DNA of 64,000 nucleotides from Chitinophagales bacterium (GTDB lineage Bacteria; Bacteroidota; Bacteroidia; Chitinophagales; Chitinophagaceae). The notes beneath the pieces were generated by a model that ran no database searches, was not told the DNA's origin, and saw nothing but the letters and a program-made list of their open reading frames with translations. Position numbers and translations under genes: made by a program. Numbering within the stretch: the stretch's first letter is position 1; every line of letters starts with the position of its first letter. The stretch spans positions 1-64,000 of the forward strand of contig JAATFP010000049.1 in assembly GCA_015655125.1 (NCBI GenBank), given 5' to 3'. Positions 9,348 through 20,212 of this stretch are shown here, one piece after another.

Positions 9348-10463
9348 ATGAAAAAATGTCTATTGTTGTTTTTCATCGTTCCTGCTATAGGGTTTGCTCA
9401 GGTTAAAAAGAACACTGCGGTTTCAAAAAAGAACCTGGTGGCCAAGAAAGTTGTTGCAGCACCCAAGCCTGAAGAACAAAAGCCCGCAGATGGATTTTTG
9501 ATCAAAGGAACGGTGACGGGTTACCCGGATGGAACAGCAGTAAATTTGTATAATGGAAACAATGGCACGCCGGAAGGAAGCGCTTCGCTTGTAAAAGGGA
9601 AATTCAGTTTTACCGGTAAAGCGTTGACGCCCGATTTTAAGGTGATCGCTTTTAACAACGTCGCGCCGTACATAACTTTGTTCATCGATAACAGCCTTGT
9701 AACCATTACTGCAAAAAAAGATTCAATTGGAAATGCGGTGGTGAAAGGTTCGCCGTCCCACAACGATTTTATGGAGTTTACAAAGATCATCAAGCCATAT
9801 GAACAGTTGTTTACAGGCGAGGGCGCGGGTGATTCCGTTACAAGAAGCACGGCTTCCACGCTGTTGGGTGATTTTATAGACAAGCATCCGCAGTCCTATA
9901 TTACGCCGCTTGCTGTTTTCAGAAACTACCAGGTGACGATGGATGCAGGATTGATGGAGAAACAATACAACCAGCTTCCTGTTGCCACACAAAAAACAGC
10001 GGTGGGGGATTACATTGCAAAGCAGTTCGCTGACAGCAAGAAAAATCCGATCGGGAAACCGCTTGCAGAGTTCTCCCAGGCTGATACTTCCGGAAACCAG
10101 GTGGCACTCTCTTCATTGAAGGGAAAGTATGTGTTAATTGATTTCTGGGCAAGTTGGTGCAGACCCTGCCGTGCAGAAAATCCGAACGTAGTAAATGTTT
10201 TTAACCAATACAAGGACAGGAATTTTACCGTTTTGGGGGTATCATTGGATCAGGCTAAACCGGCCTGGATCGATGCCATTAAAATGGACGGACTCACCTG
10301 GACGCATGTGAGCGATCTGCAGGGATGGGGAAATGCTGTTGCGAAGCAATTCGAGATTTTCAGCATTCCACAGAATTTCCTGCTTGATCCGCAGGGGAAC
10401 GTGATCGCTAAGAACCTTCGTGGACCCGCGCTCGGGAGCAAACTGGCTTCTTTGATAAAGTAG
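9348..10463 (+). CDS. TlpA-family thiol-disulfide oxidoreductase with N-terminal DUF4369-like domain
   Basis: Signal peptide MKKCLLLFFIVPAIGFAQ; LIDFWASWCRPCRAENP CxxC motif. Confidence 0.85.
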   Translation: MKKCLLLFFIVPAIGFAQVKKNTAVSKKNLVAKKVVAAPKPEEQKPADGFLIKGTVTGYPDGTAVNLYNGNNGTPEGSASLVKGKFSFTGKALTPDFKVIAFNNVAPYITLFIDNSLVTITAKKDSIGNAVVKGSPSHNDFMEFTKIIKPYEQLFTGEGAGDSVTRSTASTLLGDFIDKHPQSYITPLAVFRNYQVTMDAGLMEKQYNQLPVATQKTAVGDYIAKQFADSKKNPIGKPLAEFSQADTSGNQVALSSLKGKYVLIDFWASWCRPCRAENPNVVNVFNQYKDRNFTVLGVSLDQAKPAWIDAIKMDGLTWTHVSDLQGWGNAVAKQFEIFSIPQNFLLDPQGNVIAKNLRGPALGSKLASLIK

Positions 10464-10468
10464 TTTTT

Positions 10469-11194
10469 TTATTTATTAACCAGTTGGCGCTTGTATAACT
10501 GAACAGTATTCTCAAGGCCCAGATAAATGGCATCACATATCAGTGCATGTCCAATGGAAACTTCCAGCAGCCCGGGAACATGTTGCGCAAAATACCGGAG
10601 ATTGTTCAGGTCAAGATCATGCCCCGCATTGATACCAAGGCCCAGTTCTTTTGCTTTTTGAGCCGCCGCAACGTATGGAGCGATGGCTTTTTCTTTGTCG
10701 CCTTTCGCATATCCGGCTGCATAACCTTCTGTATATAATTCAATCCTGTCTGTGCCGGTTTTTGCCGCGCCTTCCACCATTTTTATATCCGGATCCACGA
10801 AAATGGAAACACGGATATCTGCATCCTGAAAGCGTTTGATCATCGTTGCCAGGTAATCTCTGTGAGTAATCGTATCCCAACCGTGATTGCTGGTGATTTG
10901 TCCCAATGCATCGGGTACCAACGTTACCTGGGAAGGTTTATTATCCAGCACAAGTTTGACGAATTTATCTTCGGTGCAATTACCTTCAATATTGAATTCA
11001 GTGGTCAATATCTTTTTAAGGTCAAACACGTCGTTGTAACGGATATGCCTTTCGTCGGGGCGGGGATGCACGGTTATTCCATCGGCTCCGAAACGCTCGA
11101 TATCCAGGGCCGATTTTATAATATCAGGATTGTTGTGTCCGCGTGAATTGCGGAGGGTGGCGAGTTTGTTGATGTTAACGGAAAGTTTCGTCAT
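10469..11194 (-). CDS. pdxJ: Pyridoxine 5'-phosphate synthase
   Basis: [47 protein letters not shown]. Confidence 0.95.
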   Translation of the reverse strand: MTKLSVNINKLATLRNSRGHNNPDIIKSALDIERFGADGITVHPRPDERHIRYNDVFDLKKILTTEFNIEGNCTEDKFVKLVLDNKPSQVTLVPDALGQITSNHGWDTITHRDYLATMIKRFQDADIRVSIFVDPDIKMVEGAAKTGTDRIELYTEGYAAGYAKGDKEKAIAPYVAAAQKAKELGLGINAGHDLDLNNLRYFAQHVPGLLEVSIGHALICDAIYLGLENTVQLYKRQLVNK

Positions 11195-11271
11195 TTGAAC
11201 ATGCTTTGTGCAAAGTTAGGGTTTAGCGGAGGTAAGCGCTTAAGGTTTAAGGTTAGGGAGTTTTTATCATT

Positions 11272-11303
11272 CAAAAAAAGCCCGTCAATTACGACAGGCT
11301 TTC
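11272..11303 (-). terminator. Terminator downstream of the hppA-OmpA fusion gene
   Basis: Minus strand AAAGCCTGTC-GTAATT-GACGGGCTTTTTTT, with one G-U pair. Confidence 0.7.
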
Positions 11304-11329
11304 CAATTAATTCATCTTCGGTATTTGAA

Positions 11330-14107
11330 TTACTTTTTGGTCACGCGAACATCAATTCTTCTGTTTTGTGCTTTGCAATCAGGAGAATCATTTGCTTCGC
11401 AAACAGGATGATCCTGACCATAACCTTCAGCGCTGATGCGGTTTTCGGCAATACCTAATTTTACAAGTTCCGCTTTAGCAACATCAGCTCTTTGCTGGGA
11501 AAGTGTGAGGTTTTGTTTTGCATCGCCCGTGTTATCCGTGTAGCCACCCAGTTTCAATTCTGTAGCCGGATATGCTTTCAAAATAGCGGCAAGATTTTTT
11601 AACTGATCCTGCGAAGATGCTTTCAGCACCGTTTTACCGGTTTCAAAATACAACCGATCCATAGTGAACCATGTTGTTTTATCAATTGCTTTGCTGTTAT
11701 CTTTTACAAAATCAACGAGCCTGGTTTCGAACCCATTTCCCGCAACGTTCAGTTCTGTTCCGTCAGCAAGTTTCAACACGCCCATTGCACCAAGATCGTA
11801 AACAAAGTCACCATCAGCGTTTACTTTACCTGCCGGAATGTTTGCATCAGATGTTTTGGTAACATTTGATGTATCAGTAGTCGTAATGGTGGTTGGTGTT
11901 ATTGATGCATCTGTAATGCCCTGCATTTTCATCATAGTAGCGATCTGTGCTTTTCTGTTTGCTTCGATCTTATCGTGATGCAGTTTTGCCAGTGTTGGCG
12001 CAATAACCAGTGACACGATACTCATTAATTTTATAAGGATGTTCATTGAAGGCCCGGAAGTATCTTTGAAAGGGTCACCTACCGTATCACCTGTAACGGA
12101 TGCTTTATGTGGTTCTGATTTTTTGTAATGTGTTTCTCCATTGATCTCAACACCTTTTTCGAAAGATTTTTTGGCGTTGTCCCATGCACCACCTGCATTA
12201 TTTTGGAAAATACCCATCAACACACCTGAAACTGTTGCACCTGCAAGAAAACCGCCCAGCACTTCAGGGCCAAATATGAAGCCGATGATAATCGGGGTGA
12301 GGATCGCGATTGCGCCTGGTAACATCATTTTTTTCAAAGATGCTTCAGTAGAGATCGCCACACATTTATCGTATTCAGGTTTGCCCGTACCTTCCATTAT
12401 ACCAGGAATGGTACGGAACTGGCGGCGGACTTCTTCCACCATCGCCATTGCTGCTTCACCCACCGCTTTGATGGCGAGTGAAGAGAAGATGAAGGGAATC
12501 ATTCCACCCACGAATAAACCGGCCAATACATCTGCATGATAGATGTCGATGCCATCGATTTTTGCAATACCAACAAAAGCGGCAAACAGCGCCAGTGCCG
12601 TGAGCGCTGCAGATGCGATCGCAAAACCTTTTCCGCTTGCTGCGGTTGTGTTGCCAACAGCATCGAGGATATCGGTTTTTTCACGAACGTCGGCCGGAAG
12701 CTCGCTCATTTCCGCAATACCACCAGCATTGTACGCGATCGGGCCAAAGGCATCGATAGCAAGCTGCATAGCAGTGGTGGCCATCATACCGGCTGCAGCG
12801 ATCGCCACACCGTACAGGCCCGCGCAAGCGTAAGAACCATAGATACCACCAGCCAGAACGAGAATAGGAAGCAAGGTACTTTCCATACCTACCGCCAGAC
12901 CACCGATGATGTTGGTAGCGTGACCGGTAGCCGACTGGCGGATGATGCTCATTACCGGGCGTTTGCCCATGGCTGTGTAATATTCTGTGATGATGCTCAT
13001 CAAAGCGCCTACAACAAGACCCACGGCGATGGCACCGAATACACCGTTTTTGGTGAAGTCGTGACCGCGAAGCGTCATGTTTTCAGGCAATAAATATTGA
13101 ACAAGGAAATAAGCCGCAACAGCAGTCAGGATCATAGATCCCCAGTTACCCATGTTAAGTGCATTCTGCACTTTATGTGTACTCAAACCTGCGCTTTCGC
13201 TGATGCGAACGAACCAGGTTCCAACAATAGACAAAAGAATACCAACACCTGCGATGATCATCGGCAACAGGATAGGCGAGAAGCCCATGAAACCGTCTGC
13301 CAGTGCGCCACCAGTGGCATCTGTGACTTCGTGCCCGAGAACGATCGTAGCGAGAACGGTTGCAACATAAGAACCGAACAGATCGGCACCCATACCGGCA
13401 ACGTCACCTACGTTATCGCCCACGTTATCTGCAATGGTAGCAGGATTCCGAGGATCATCTTCCGGGATGCCGGCTTCAACTTTACCAACAAGATCGGCAC
13501 CTACGTCGGCAGCTTTTGTGTAGATACCGCCACCAACACGTGCGAAGAGCGCGATAGATTCTGCACCTAACGAGAAGCCCGTTAATATTTCAATCGCTTT
13601 ACCCACCGCTTCGGACGTGGCCAAAGCTTCAGGAGCGAATATGTGCAATAATAAAATGAAAAGGCCGCCGAGCCCCAGTACGGCCAGGCCCGCCACGCCC
13701 ATACCCATTACGCTGCCGCCCGTAAAAGAAACGGAGAGCGCTTTGCTGAGACTTGTACGTGCAGCTTGTGCGGTGCGAACATTGGCTTTTGTAGCTATCT
13801 TCATACCAATAAAACCTGCAAGTGCACTAAAGAAGGCTCCTAATATAAATGCAACGGCGATGCTCCAATGGCTGTTTTCATTGGTGTAACCCATTACACC
13901 CAATAACAATGCTGCAACCACCACAAAATATCCCAGGATCTTATATTCGGCCTTCAGGAATGCCATCGCTCCCTCAGCAATGTAAGTGCTGATTTCTTTC
14001 ATGCGTGCATTTCCCGCATCCTGTTTAGAAACCCACGCATATTTCATAAATGTGTACAACAGGCCCACAACGCCCATTGCCGGAATTACGTAAATCAATT
14101 TGTCCAT
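11330..14107 (-). CDS. hppA: Membrane-bound ion-translocating pyrophosphatase with a C-terminal OmpA-like domain
   Basis: M-PPase motifs [32 protein letters not shown] and [11 protein letters not shown]-terminal [85 protein letters not shown] is OmpA-like; start at [11 protein letters not shown]. Confidence 0.93.
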   Translation of the reverse strand: MDKLIYVIPAMGVVGLLYTFMKYAWVSKQDAGNARMKEISTYIAEGAMAFLKAEYKILGYFVVVAALLLGVMGYTNENSHWSIAVAFILGAFFSALAGFIGMKIATKANVRTAQAARTSLSKALSVSFTGGSVMGMGVAGLAVLGLGGLFILLLHIFAPEALATSEAVGKAIEILTGFSLGAESIALFARVGGGIYTKAADVGADLVGKVEAGIPEDDPRNPATIADNVGDNVGDVAGMGADLFGSYVATVLATIVLGHEVTDATGGALADGFMGFSPILLPMIIAGVGILLSIVGTWFVRISESAGLSTHKVQNALNMGNWGSMILTAVAAYFLVQYLLPENMTLRGHDFTKNGVFGAIAVGLVVGALMSIITEYYTAMGKRPVMSIIRQSATGHATNIIGGLAVGMESTLLPILVLAGGIYGSYACAGLYGVAIAAAGMMATTAMQLAIDAFGPIAYNAGGIAEMSELPADVREKTDILDAVGNTTAASGKGFAIASAALTALALFAAFVGIAKIDGIDIYHADVLAGLFVGGMIPFIFSSLAIKAVGEAAMAMVEEVRRQFRTIPGIMEGTGKPEYDKCVAISTEASLKKMMLPGAIAILTPIIIGFIFGPEVLGGFLAGATVSGVLMGIFQNNAGGAWDNAKKSFEKGVEINGETHYKKSEPHKASVTGDTVGDPFKDTSGPSMNILIKLMSIVSLVIAPTLAKLHHDKIEANRKAQIATMMKMQGITDASITPTTITTTDTSNVTKTSDANIPAGKVNADGDFVYDLGAMGVLKLADGTELNVAGNGFETRLVDFVKDNSKAIDKTTWFTMDRLYFETGKTVLKASSQDQLKNLAAILKAYPATELKLGGYTDNTGDAKQNLTLSQQRADVAKAELVKLGIAENRISAEGYGQDHPVCEANDSPDCKAQNRRIDVRVTKK

Positions 14108-14417
14108 ATAAGTAGTTGTGTTTTTTGGACGGCAAAAATAGGGGAAAAGCGCCACAAATGGTCGAAAGGATAGCAAAATTAGCTGCTTAATGCTCTTAGT
14201 AGAATTTTTTTCCGAAAAACACCAGCTGGGTTTGGAAAGTTTAGTATGTAGGCAGTATAAGCGATTATTACATATTGCAATTTTCTAAACCCTTAACCCC
14301 ACACTTTCTAAACTGTTAACATCTTTGTAAAACTGCCGGTTTTTATCATCCCATATTGCAATTTAATTCAGTTGTCAGTTAGCTTTAATAAAAATTAATT
14401 TTCTAAACATTTTCATC

Positions 14418-14717
14418 ATGAAAAAAATCCTCATCGCTGTTGCTTTGTTCGTGGGCATCGCGGTAACAAATGCGCAGACACCTGCACAAACAAAAGTTGC
14501 TTCTGCAAAGACTACCACAGCTGCGGTTAAGCCCACTGTGGCTAAAACAACTGCAACAACTGCTTCAAAAGCACACCCGGTAAAATCGGATGGTACTCCG
14601 GACATGCGGTACAAAGCAAACAAAACAACCGAAAAAACAAAACCTGCCGGCCCATTGAAAAAAGACGGAACAGCTGATATGAGGTACAAAGCGAATAAAA
14701 AGGCAGCTAAGAATTAA
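14418..14717 (+). CDS. Small exported Lys/Ala/Thr-rich repeat protein
   Basis: Signal peptide MKKILIAVALFVGIAVTNAQ; two copies of K(S/K)DGT(P/A)DMRYKANK. Confidence 0.75.
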   Translation: MKKILIAVALFVGIAVTNAQTPAQTKVASAKTTTAAVKPTVAKTTATTASKAHPVKSDGTPDMRYKANKTTEKTKPAGPLKKDGTADMRYKANKKAAKN

Positions 14718-14735
14718 GAATTATAAATTATGAAT

Positions 14736-14779
14736 TCAATAAAAAAGAGCAAACCCACAGGTTTGCTCTTTTTTATTGA
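14736..14779. terminator. Bidirectional terminator between convergent genes
   Basis: Perfect 19-bp stem TCAATAAAAAAGAGCAAAC / GTTTGCTCTTTTTTATTGA, 6-nt loop. Confidence 0.85.
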
Positions 14780-14796
14780 ACCGATCTTATTCCTAA

Positions 14797-15702
14797 TTAT
14801 CTCACGATCACAGTATCAAAAATTTTCTTCCTGTCTTTGCTTTCCCATCTGAACCGTGTTATGTAACCCTTTGCTGTGGAGGTTTTGAGCCGGAAAGGAA
14901 TTTTTATTACATAATTTACAATGCTGCTCTCCATAGAGCCACCAACTTTTTTGAGAAGCTTATCAGCAGTTTTTATATTGTTTAATTTGTCATCATATAC
15001 CCAGAATGTTTCTGTTCCTGCAAGCACGTCGTCCATACTCGTTCCTTCTATACCGGGAATGTCGAGGCTCACGTAAGCCATCTTCGGATTAACCCGGATG
15101 CTGGTATCAACCGTAACATCCACATTTTTTATCTTTAGCATATTTGATGCCGCAATAGATCCATCCGATGTTTTTACAACGGTGGCTATTTTTGAAACCT
15201 GCAAAATTTCTCCGGGTTTTGAAATGGTTACAGGAAATTCAAGTTTCAATTGATTCTTACTTTTCAGATCGAAAAAACGAACCAGGATATTTACCGATGG
15301 TTCGGCTTTGATAACGTCGCTGCGAAGGCCCACTTTTACAATTACCTCCTTAAACGCCGCAGCGGCGAAGCCTTTGCCTTCGTTTGCCGAAAAAATATTG
15401 GGGGTTTTTGACAGCACCGCCCCGCGTGATGACAACATTGTTACCTCCGCGCCGGCAAAATAATTACCTCCTGTTGCCGCGAAGCCAGATGGCAATTGAA
15501 GTTTAATCTCTATTTCCTTGTTCAGCGGTACATGATCGCTCAACAATACCGAGCCATCTACATTTATGTCGATATTCTTTGCCCAGATTCCTTCATTAAA
15601 ATAACGGGTGCCCGTAAATGGAAGAATGCCGTTTTGCTGCGCATTCGTTTGAAAAGCAAGTGAAAATGCGGTTGTAAAAAACAGGAGCAATTTTTTGTGC
15701 AT
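14797..15702 (-). CDS. Hypothetical exported protein
   Basis: 301 aa, signal peptide MHKKLLLFFTTAFSLAFQTNAQ. Confidence 0.75.
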   Translation of the reverse strand: MHKKLLLFFTTAFSLAFQTNAQQNGILPFTGTRYFNEGIWAKNIDINVDGSVLLSDHVPLNKEIEIKLQLPSGFAATGGNYFAGAEVTMLSSRGAVLSKTPNIFSANEGKGFAAAAFKEVIVKVGLRSDVIKAEPSVNILVRFFDLKSKNQLKLEFPVTISKPGEILQVSKIATVVKTSDGSIAASNMLKIKNVDVTVDTSIRVNPKMAYVSLDIPGIEGTSMDDVLAGTETFWVYDDKLNNIKTADKLLKKVGGSMESSIVNYVIKIPFRLKTSTAKGYITRFRWESKDRKKIFDTVIVR

Positions 15703-15762
15703 AGGAATGATTTTTCTAAAGATAAAGCATTATCGGAAAAATGCTGTTATGATCCATTAAAA

Positions 15763-17004
15763 CTAAGGCGAATAATCGTACGTGATGCGCACAAGATTAT
15801 TCTTTCCAAGATCGGTATCGATCATAAAAGATTTCCTTTTCTTTCCGTCTATGATCTCCAGGATGGAAGTATTGGGAGCAATGGCCCCCAGGTTATCGGC
15901 AACAAAAATGATATTGTTTTGCCCCGGCTGCAAGGTCACTTTAAGGAACTGTGGCTTCTTTTTTACTGCGAATCCTTTGACAAGCCATTGCCCGTTGATA
16001 TTAAGTGAAATACTGTCGCCGTCTTCCAGCGCATCGTCCCATATTGCGAGCATTACTTCAGCCGAGGTGGTGTGAACGTCATCTACCAGTTTCGTGTTTC
16101 GGAGCAATTCCGGCGGCGTAAAATTGACAGGTTTGGGCGGATAATAAAATAACTTGGCCACAATAAATGTTGCAGAAATATCTGCCTTGTTTGCAAAATT
16201 GATGGCAAATTTTTCATTGCCAAATTCCAGGTTCAGTTTGCCGGTATTTGGCGGTGTCCGACCGTAATTGTCCGCAAAAAAAACGAGAATATTCTGACCT
16301 GTATCCAGCGTTATTTCTTCTGTGGGATTCTTTCTGCTGAGATCGGTTTTGTCGATCACCGTTTTTCCGTTGAGCAGCACAAAAACAGTATCGTTGTCGA
16401 TTTTGTTGTTATCGGCGAAACTTAGTTTGCCGTCTTTGCTTTTCACTTCGATCGTGTCCATGATGCCATAATATACATCCGACAAATAGGGGTGGAGTAT
16501 TTCATTCACCTTCATACTTTGCCAGGCTTCATTGCCGGTTTTTTTTAATCCGATCGGCTGTTCACGAAGCAGATCGCGGATCCGCATTGCCACCATCCGG
16601 TCGCTGTCATTAAAATTTGACAATGCCGGCATATCTACTCCATATTTTTTTGAAACGATCCTGTTGGCCGTTAATACAGGCGTTCCTGATTTATCGCGAC
16701 CGAGATCGAAAGTACCGTTTAAAAAAATCGTCCACATCCCGATGCTGAAAGGTGTTTCAATATGCGGAATTTTGTTGCGGCCGATGCCAAGCTGGTTGTA
16801 ACCTTTCTTTACAAGTAACAGGTCATATTCTCCGGTAAACTGGGCCGATTGTATTTTAAGATGTGCCGGATATAACAGGTTTTTTTCCGGTGCGGCAATG
16901 GTAAGCTGCAATTGAATGGGCGATGTTCCGGCATCTGCTGCATGCAACATTTCCCAGGTGCCGGCGAATTTATCTTCCTGGCCAAAACAATTCAGCATAA
17001 GCAC
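15763..17004 (-). CDS. Hypothetical exported protein with an internal duplicated domain
   Basis: 413 aa; two copies of a segment with the pattern (L..GQN.I.F.ADN.G...PNT..L). Confidence 0.75.
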   Translation of the reverse strand: MLMLNCFGQEDKFAGTWEMLHAADAGTSPIQLQLTIAAPEKNLLYPAHLKIQSAQFTGEYDLLLVKKGYNQLGIGRNKIPHIETPFSIGMWTIFLNGTFDLGRDKSGTPVLTANRIVSKKYGVDMPALSNFNDSDRMVAMRIRDLLREQPIGLKKTGNEAWQSMKVNEILHPYLSDVYYGIMDTIEVKSKDGKLSFADNNKIDNDTVFVLLNGKTVIDKTDLSRKNPTEEITLDTGQNILVFFADNYGRTPPNTGKLNLEFGNEKFAINFANKADISATFIVAKLFYYPPKPVNFTPPELLRNTKLVDDVHTTSAEVMLAIWDDALEDGDSISLNINGQWLVKGFAVKKKPQFLKVTLQPGQNNIIFVADNLGAIAPNTSILEIIDGKKRKSFMIDTDLGKNNLVRITYDYSP

Positions 17005-17123
17005 AAATGACCATAAAAGGAAGAGGAGAGTTTTGATAATAAGCGGTTTTGAAAATGGAAGGTATAAAATAACGATGATTTATTTGCGATATGCTGTCAG
17101 CACTTGTGGAGATGGAACCCTTC

Positions 17124-17233
17124 CATGTTTTGACAAGCTCAACATGACGGAATCTGCCGATATTTGCACGAGTTAGACATTGATGGAATCTGTCAGTCTG
17201 ATCTTGTTGAAGACGGTTTGCACAGCAAATTGG
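17124..17233. repeat. Intergenic hairpin repeat, copy 2
   Basis: GTTTTGACAAGCTCAACATGACGG ... CTGTCAGTCTGATCTTGTTGAAGACGGTTTGCACAGCAAATTGG. Confidence 0.8.
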
Positions 17234-17258
17234 ACCCCGATAAAGCAACACATCCATT

Positions 17259-18983
17259 CTATTCAAACAACTCCAGCTTATTTTTTGGCCTGCGCTTGTC
17301 CTGCCATAAAAACCCTTTCAGGTATTTTTGTTCGTCGGTGGTGCTTTTGATAGGAAACAATGTTCCATCGACATTGTTCACAAATTTTATCTTATTCAGT
17401 TCTTTGTTTACAAAATAAATATCAATCACATCACCGCTGCTGCGGTTCATTCCAACATACGCGCTGTCGTCGTCCTGCGGGTAAAAGATACTTTCTGCCG
17501 GTGAACCTTTTACGCGTATATAATCAATGCTTCCTTCCTTAAAATATGCATTCAGTGTGCGTCCCGCTATCTGGTTGTACATGGCATCATTTTCTTTGCT
17601 TACAACCATTGCATTGAAAAATACATATAATCTCTGCGGTTGCTGGTTCTTCGTATACAAATACATTGTGTCGCCTGCCACCTGTGTTTTGCCGTTCCAA
17701 AACACCGGCTTTTGAAATAACCGGAACACCGAATCTTCGGTGCTTAAATACATGCTGTCTGCCACTGCCTGCAGCGAATCGTTGAAAATGCGCACGTGAT
17801 GAAAGCCGAGAAAATACCGGATGCTGTCCATCGTATTGTTGTGGGTAAGCGTGTCTGCAACGCGACTGTTTAAACTGTCGGTGACCGTAGTTGACACTTT
17901 TTTGAGCATGTCGTTCACCGACGGTTTTATCGTTACGGAGGTATCCCGACCGGTAACATCAAGTGCTACGCTGGTTTTGAGCGTATCTTTTTTATTTGAA
18001 TATTTTTTGGTCACTACGTCAAGTTTGCGTAAACCGGAGAATAAGGTGTCCGCAGCTACATAGGTACTATCGCCTTTGCTGTAAAGTATCATTACGGGTT
18101 TCTGGGTTGCAAGAAAAGAGTTTCCTTCTTTCCGGTTTGTTTCAAGATGGCCGCCAATCACCGTTACTTTGTTTACGCTGTCTACAAATTTTGCGCGCCC
18201 GTCCGCTACTGCAATGCCTGTCTTATCGTCAGAAAAAATATGGTCCGCAATGAGTGAGTGTCCGCTGTCAGAAACTGCGGTACGGTCAAAAAACTGCGCC
18301 TCGCCCGTTTCAAGGTTGTATATTCCATTCTTTGTATTTACAACGCCACCTTCTTTTGTTTTGATACGTGTGGGCGAAATAAAATGCGCTTCCTTCAGTT
18401 CTGTATTATACAATAAGCTATCTGCGATAATATCATATTTCGGGTCGACCAGGTGAACGTATTTTTTAAAATAGACATCTTTTGTGTCGGAATAATAAAC
18501 GGCATCGGTGCTTGTAAGTATCGTTTTGCCATTCACCACGCGGCCGCCGCCTTTATAGGTGGCAATGCCCGTAGCAAGGTTGTATTCAAGATCATCCGTA
18601 TATAAAATTCCTTTACAATCGGTAAGCTTCACGCTTTTTTTAAGATACGCGATCCTGTCCTTGCCGATGTATTTGAGGTATTGCGCATACGTTTGAACGC
18701 TGTCGGCGTCGTTGATATGAACATTGCCAAATACCTCGGCAACGCCGGTTAACTGATTCACAACAATGCTATCGCCGGTGATGATCGTATTTCCCTGTTT
18801 TACGGCGGCGTTCCCGGCTAATGTTATAAGAGTGGTGGAGTCACTTGTTTTCAGCTGACGCAGGCTTTTGCTGCCTGGCAGGATCTCGATGGCCCTCGTT
18901 GTATCCTGTGCTGTTTGTGCAAAGCCCGTAACGGCGCACAAAACAAAAGAAGCCACAGTTAAAAGTTTTAGTAATGCGTTCAA
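17259..18983 (-). CDS. OstA/LptA-like periplasmic LPS-transport protein
   Basis: 574 aa with signal peptide; GNAAVKQGNTIITGDSIVVNQLTGVAEVFGNVHINDADSVQTYAQYLKY, typical OstA-like repeats. Confidence 0.8.
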   Translation of the reverse strand: MNALLKLLTVASFVLCAVTGFAQTAQDTTRAIEILPGSKSLRQLKTSDSTTLITLAGNAAVKQGNTIITGDSIVVNQLTGVAEVFGNVHINDADSVQTYAQYLKYIGKDRIAYLKKSVKLTDCKGILYTDDLEYNLATGIATYKGGGRVVNGKTILTSTDAVYYSDTKDVYFKKYVHLVDPKYDIIADSLLYNTELKEAHFISPTRIKTKEGGVVNTKNGIYNLETGEAQFFDRTAVSDSGHSLIADHIFSDDKTGIAVADGRAKFVDSVNKVTVIGGHLETNRKEGNSFLATQKPVMILYSKGDSTYVAADTLFSGLRKLDVVTKKYSNKKDTLKTSVALDVTGRDTSVTIKPSVNDMLKKVSTTVTDSLNSRVADTLTHNNTMDSIRYFLGFHHVRIFNDSLQAVADSMYLSTEDSVFRLFQKPVFWNGKTQVAGDTMYLYTKNQQPQRLYVFFNAMVVSKENDAMYNQIAGRTLNAYFKEGSIDYIRVKGSPAESIFYPQDDDSAYVGMNRSSGDVIDIYFVNKELNKIKFVNNVDGTLFPIKSTTDEQKYLKGFLWQDKRRPKNKLELFE

Positions 18984-19089
18984 TGCTGAGAATGATTGTA
19001 AAGTTATTCCTGCCGAAACTATGAAAACCAGCTCTATTAAAACGTTGTTACCTTCAATTTTAAATTAAGGATAACATTTTAGTGTAAGA

Positions 19090-20115
19090 CTATTGTTTTA
19101 CTTTCTCGATATAGTAGGGCGAATTCAAAGTGTCGGGCGTAGGAATGGAGATAGGGTCACCTTTTGCTTTTTTGCCGAAGACTGAAATGCTTACATATCT
19201 TTTGGGATTGGTGCGGATGTCATCCAGCAGTAGGTTCAACTTATTTCCGGTGGATGCAAGGTTTTGATATAACGTAGGATCGTTGATCAGTTTACCCAAC
19301 GTTCCGTCTTTGCTGTCAGCTGTGGCTACGATCTTTTTAAGGCTGTTGATGGTACTATCCAGGCTGTTAAGTGTTTTTTGAAAATCGAGCTGCGACAATT
19401 TAGTCGTTGTTTTATCAAGATTCGTAACAACACTGTTGATCTTTTCGTTGTTGGTGGCAAGATTTCCGGTGATCGAATTCACATTCTGCAATGTTTTTGC
19501 CAATGCACCGGTTTCAGTATTCAGTAGTTTTTCCAGGTAGGCAGTGGATGTGATCATGGAAGCGCTGATCGTCTTGAAATTTTCAAAAGTACTGGCGATA
19601 TTTCCTTTTGTACGCGGGTCGATCACAGAATTAACGTTAATAATCAGTGTATCAAGCGAACTCACTGCACGTTGTACTTCGTATAAAACAGGATTTACTT
19701 TCTTTAGAATATCATTAAAAACGCCTGCATTTGCTTCAGTAAGTATCGTGTCGCCGCTTATAAGATTTTGGGTAGCGTCACCTAAACTGATTTCTACGCT
19801 GGTGGTTCCGATCGGGTTCGGTTTGATGGTGGCCACTGAATTTTTTGGTACATTTATATCTTTGGTGATATTGAATTCTACCTTGATGCGGTTCATGTCC
19901 TTATCTGTACTGATTTTATAAACAGTTCCAACCTGTAAACCGTTGATCACAATAGGATTGGAGTTCTGTAATCCCTGTACATTCCCATATACGCCATATA
20001 GTGTAAGGCTTTTGCTGAATAATTTTTTCCCTTTCAAAAAATTAAACCCCAGTATCAGCAATGCCACCGATACCACTGCTATTGCTCCTACTTTCGTCTC
20101 ATTGGATATTTTCAC
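19090..20115 (-). CDS. MlaD/MCE family protein
   Basis: MKISNETKVGAIAVVSVALLILGFNFLKGKKLF...VYGNVQGLQNSNPIVINGLQVGTVYKI. Confidence 0.9.
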   Translation of the reverse strand: MKISNETKVGAIAVVSVALLILGFNFLKGKKLFSKSLTLYGVYGNVQGLQNSNPIVINGLQVGTVYKISTDKDMNRIKVEFNITKDINVPKNSVATIKPNPIGTTSVEISLGDATQNLISGDTILTEANAGVFNDILKKVNPVLYEVQRAVSSLDTLIINVNSVIDPRTKGNIASTFENFKTISASMITSTAYLEKLLNTETGALAKTLQNVNSITGNLATNNEKINSVVTNLDKTTTKLSQLDFQKTLNSLDSTINSLKKIVATADSKDGTLGKLINDPTLYQNLASTGNKLNLLLDDIRTNPKRYVSISVFGKKAKGDPISIPTPDTLNSPYYIEKVKQ

Positions 20116-20212
20116 CTGTTATAGTTTTGATGATGATTGCTTAAATTCGGCCAGGCCGCGTTGTTTCCTAACCAATTTGTTAGCCAAAATCGGATTTCGG
20201 CCAAAAAATGTT

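Noticed and set aside
12536-13570. Long plus-strand ORFs (185 and 157 aa) opposite hppA
   Set aside because: Antisense shadow ORFs of a strongly coding gene with GC-biased codons; no signal peptide, motif or initiation context
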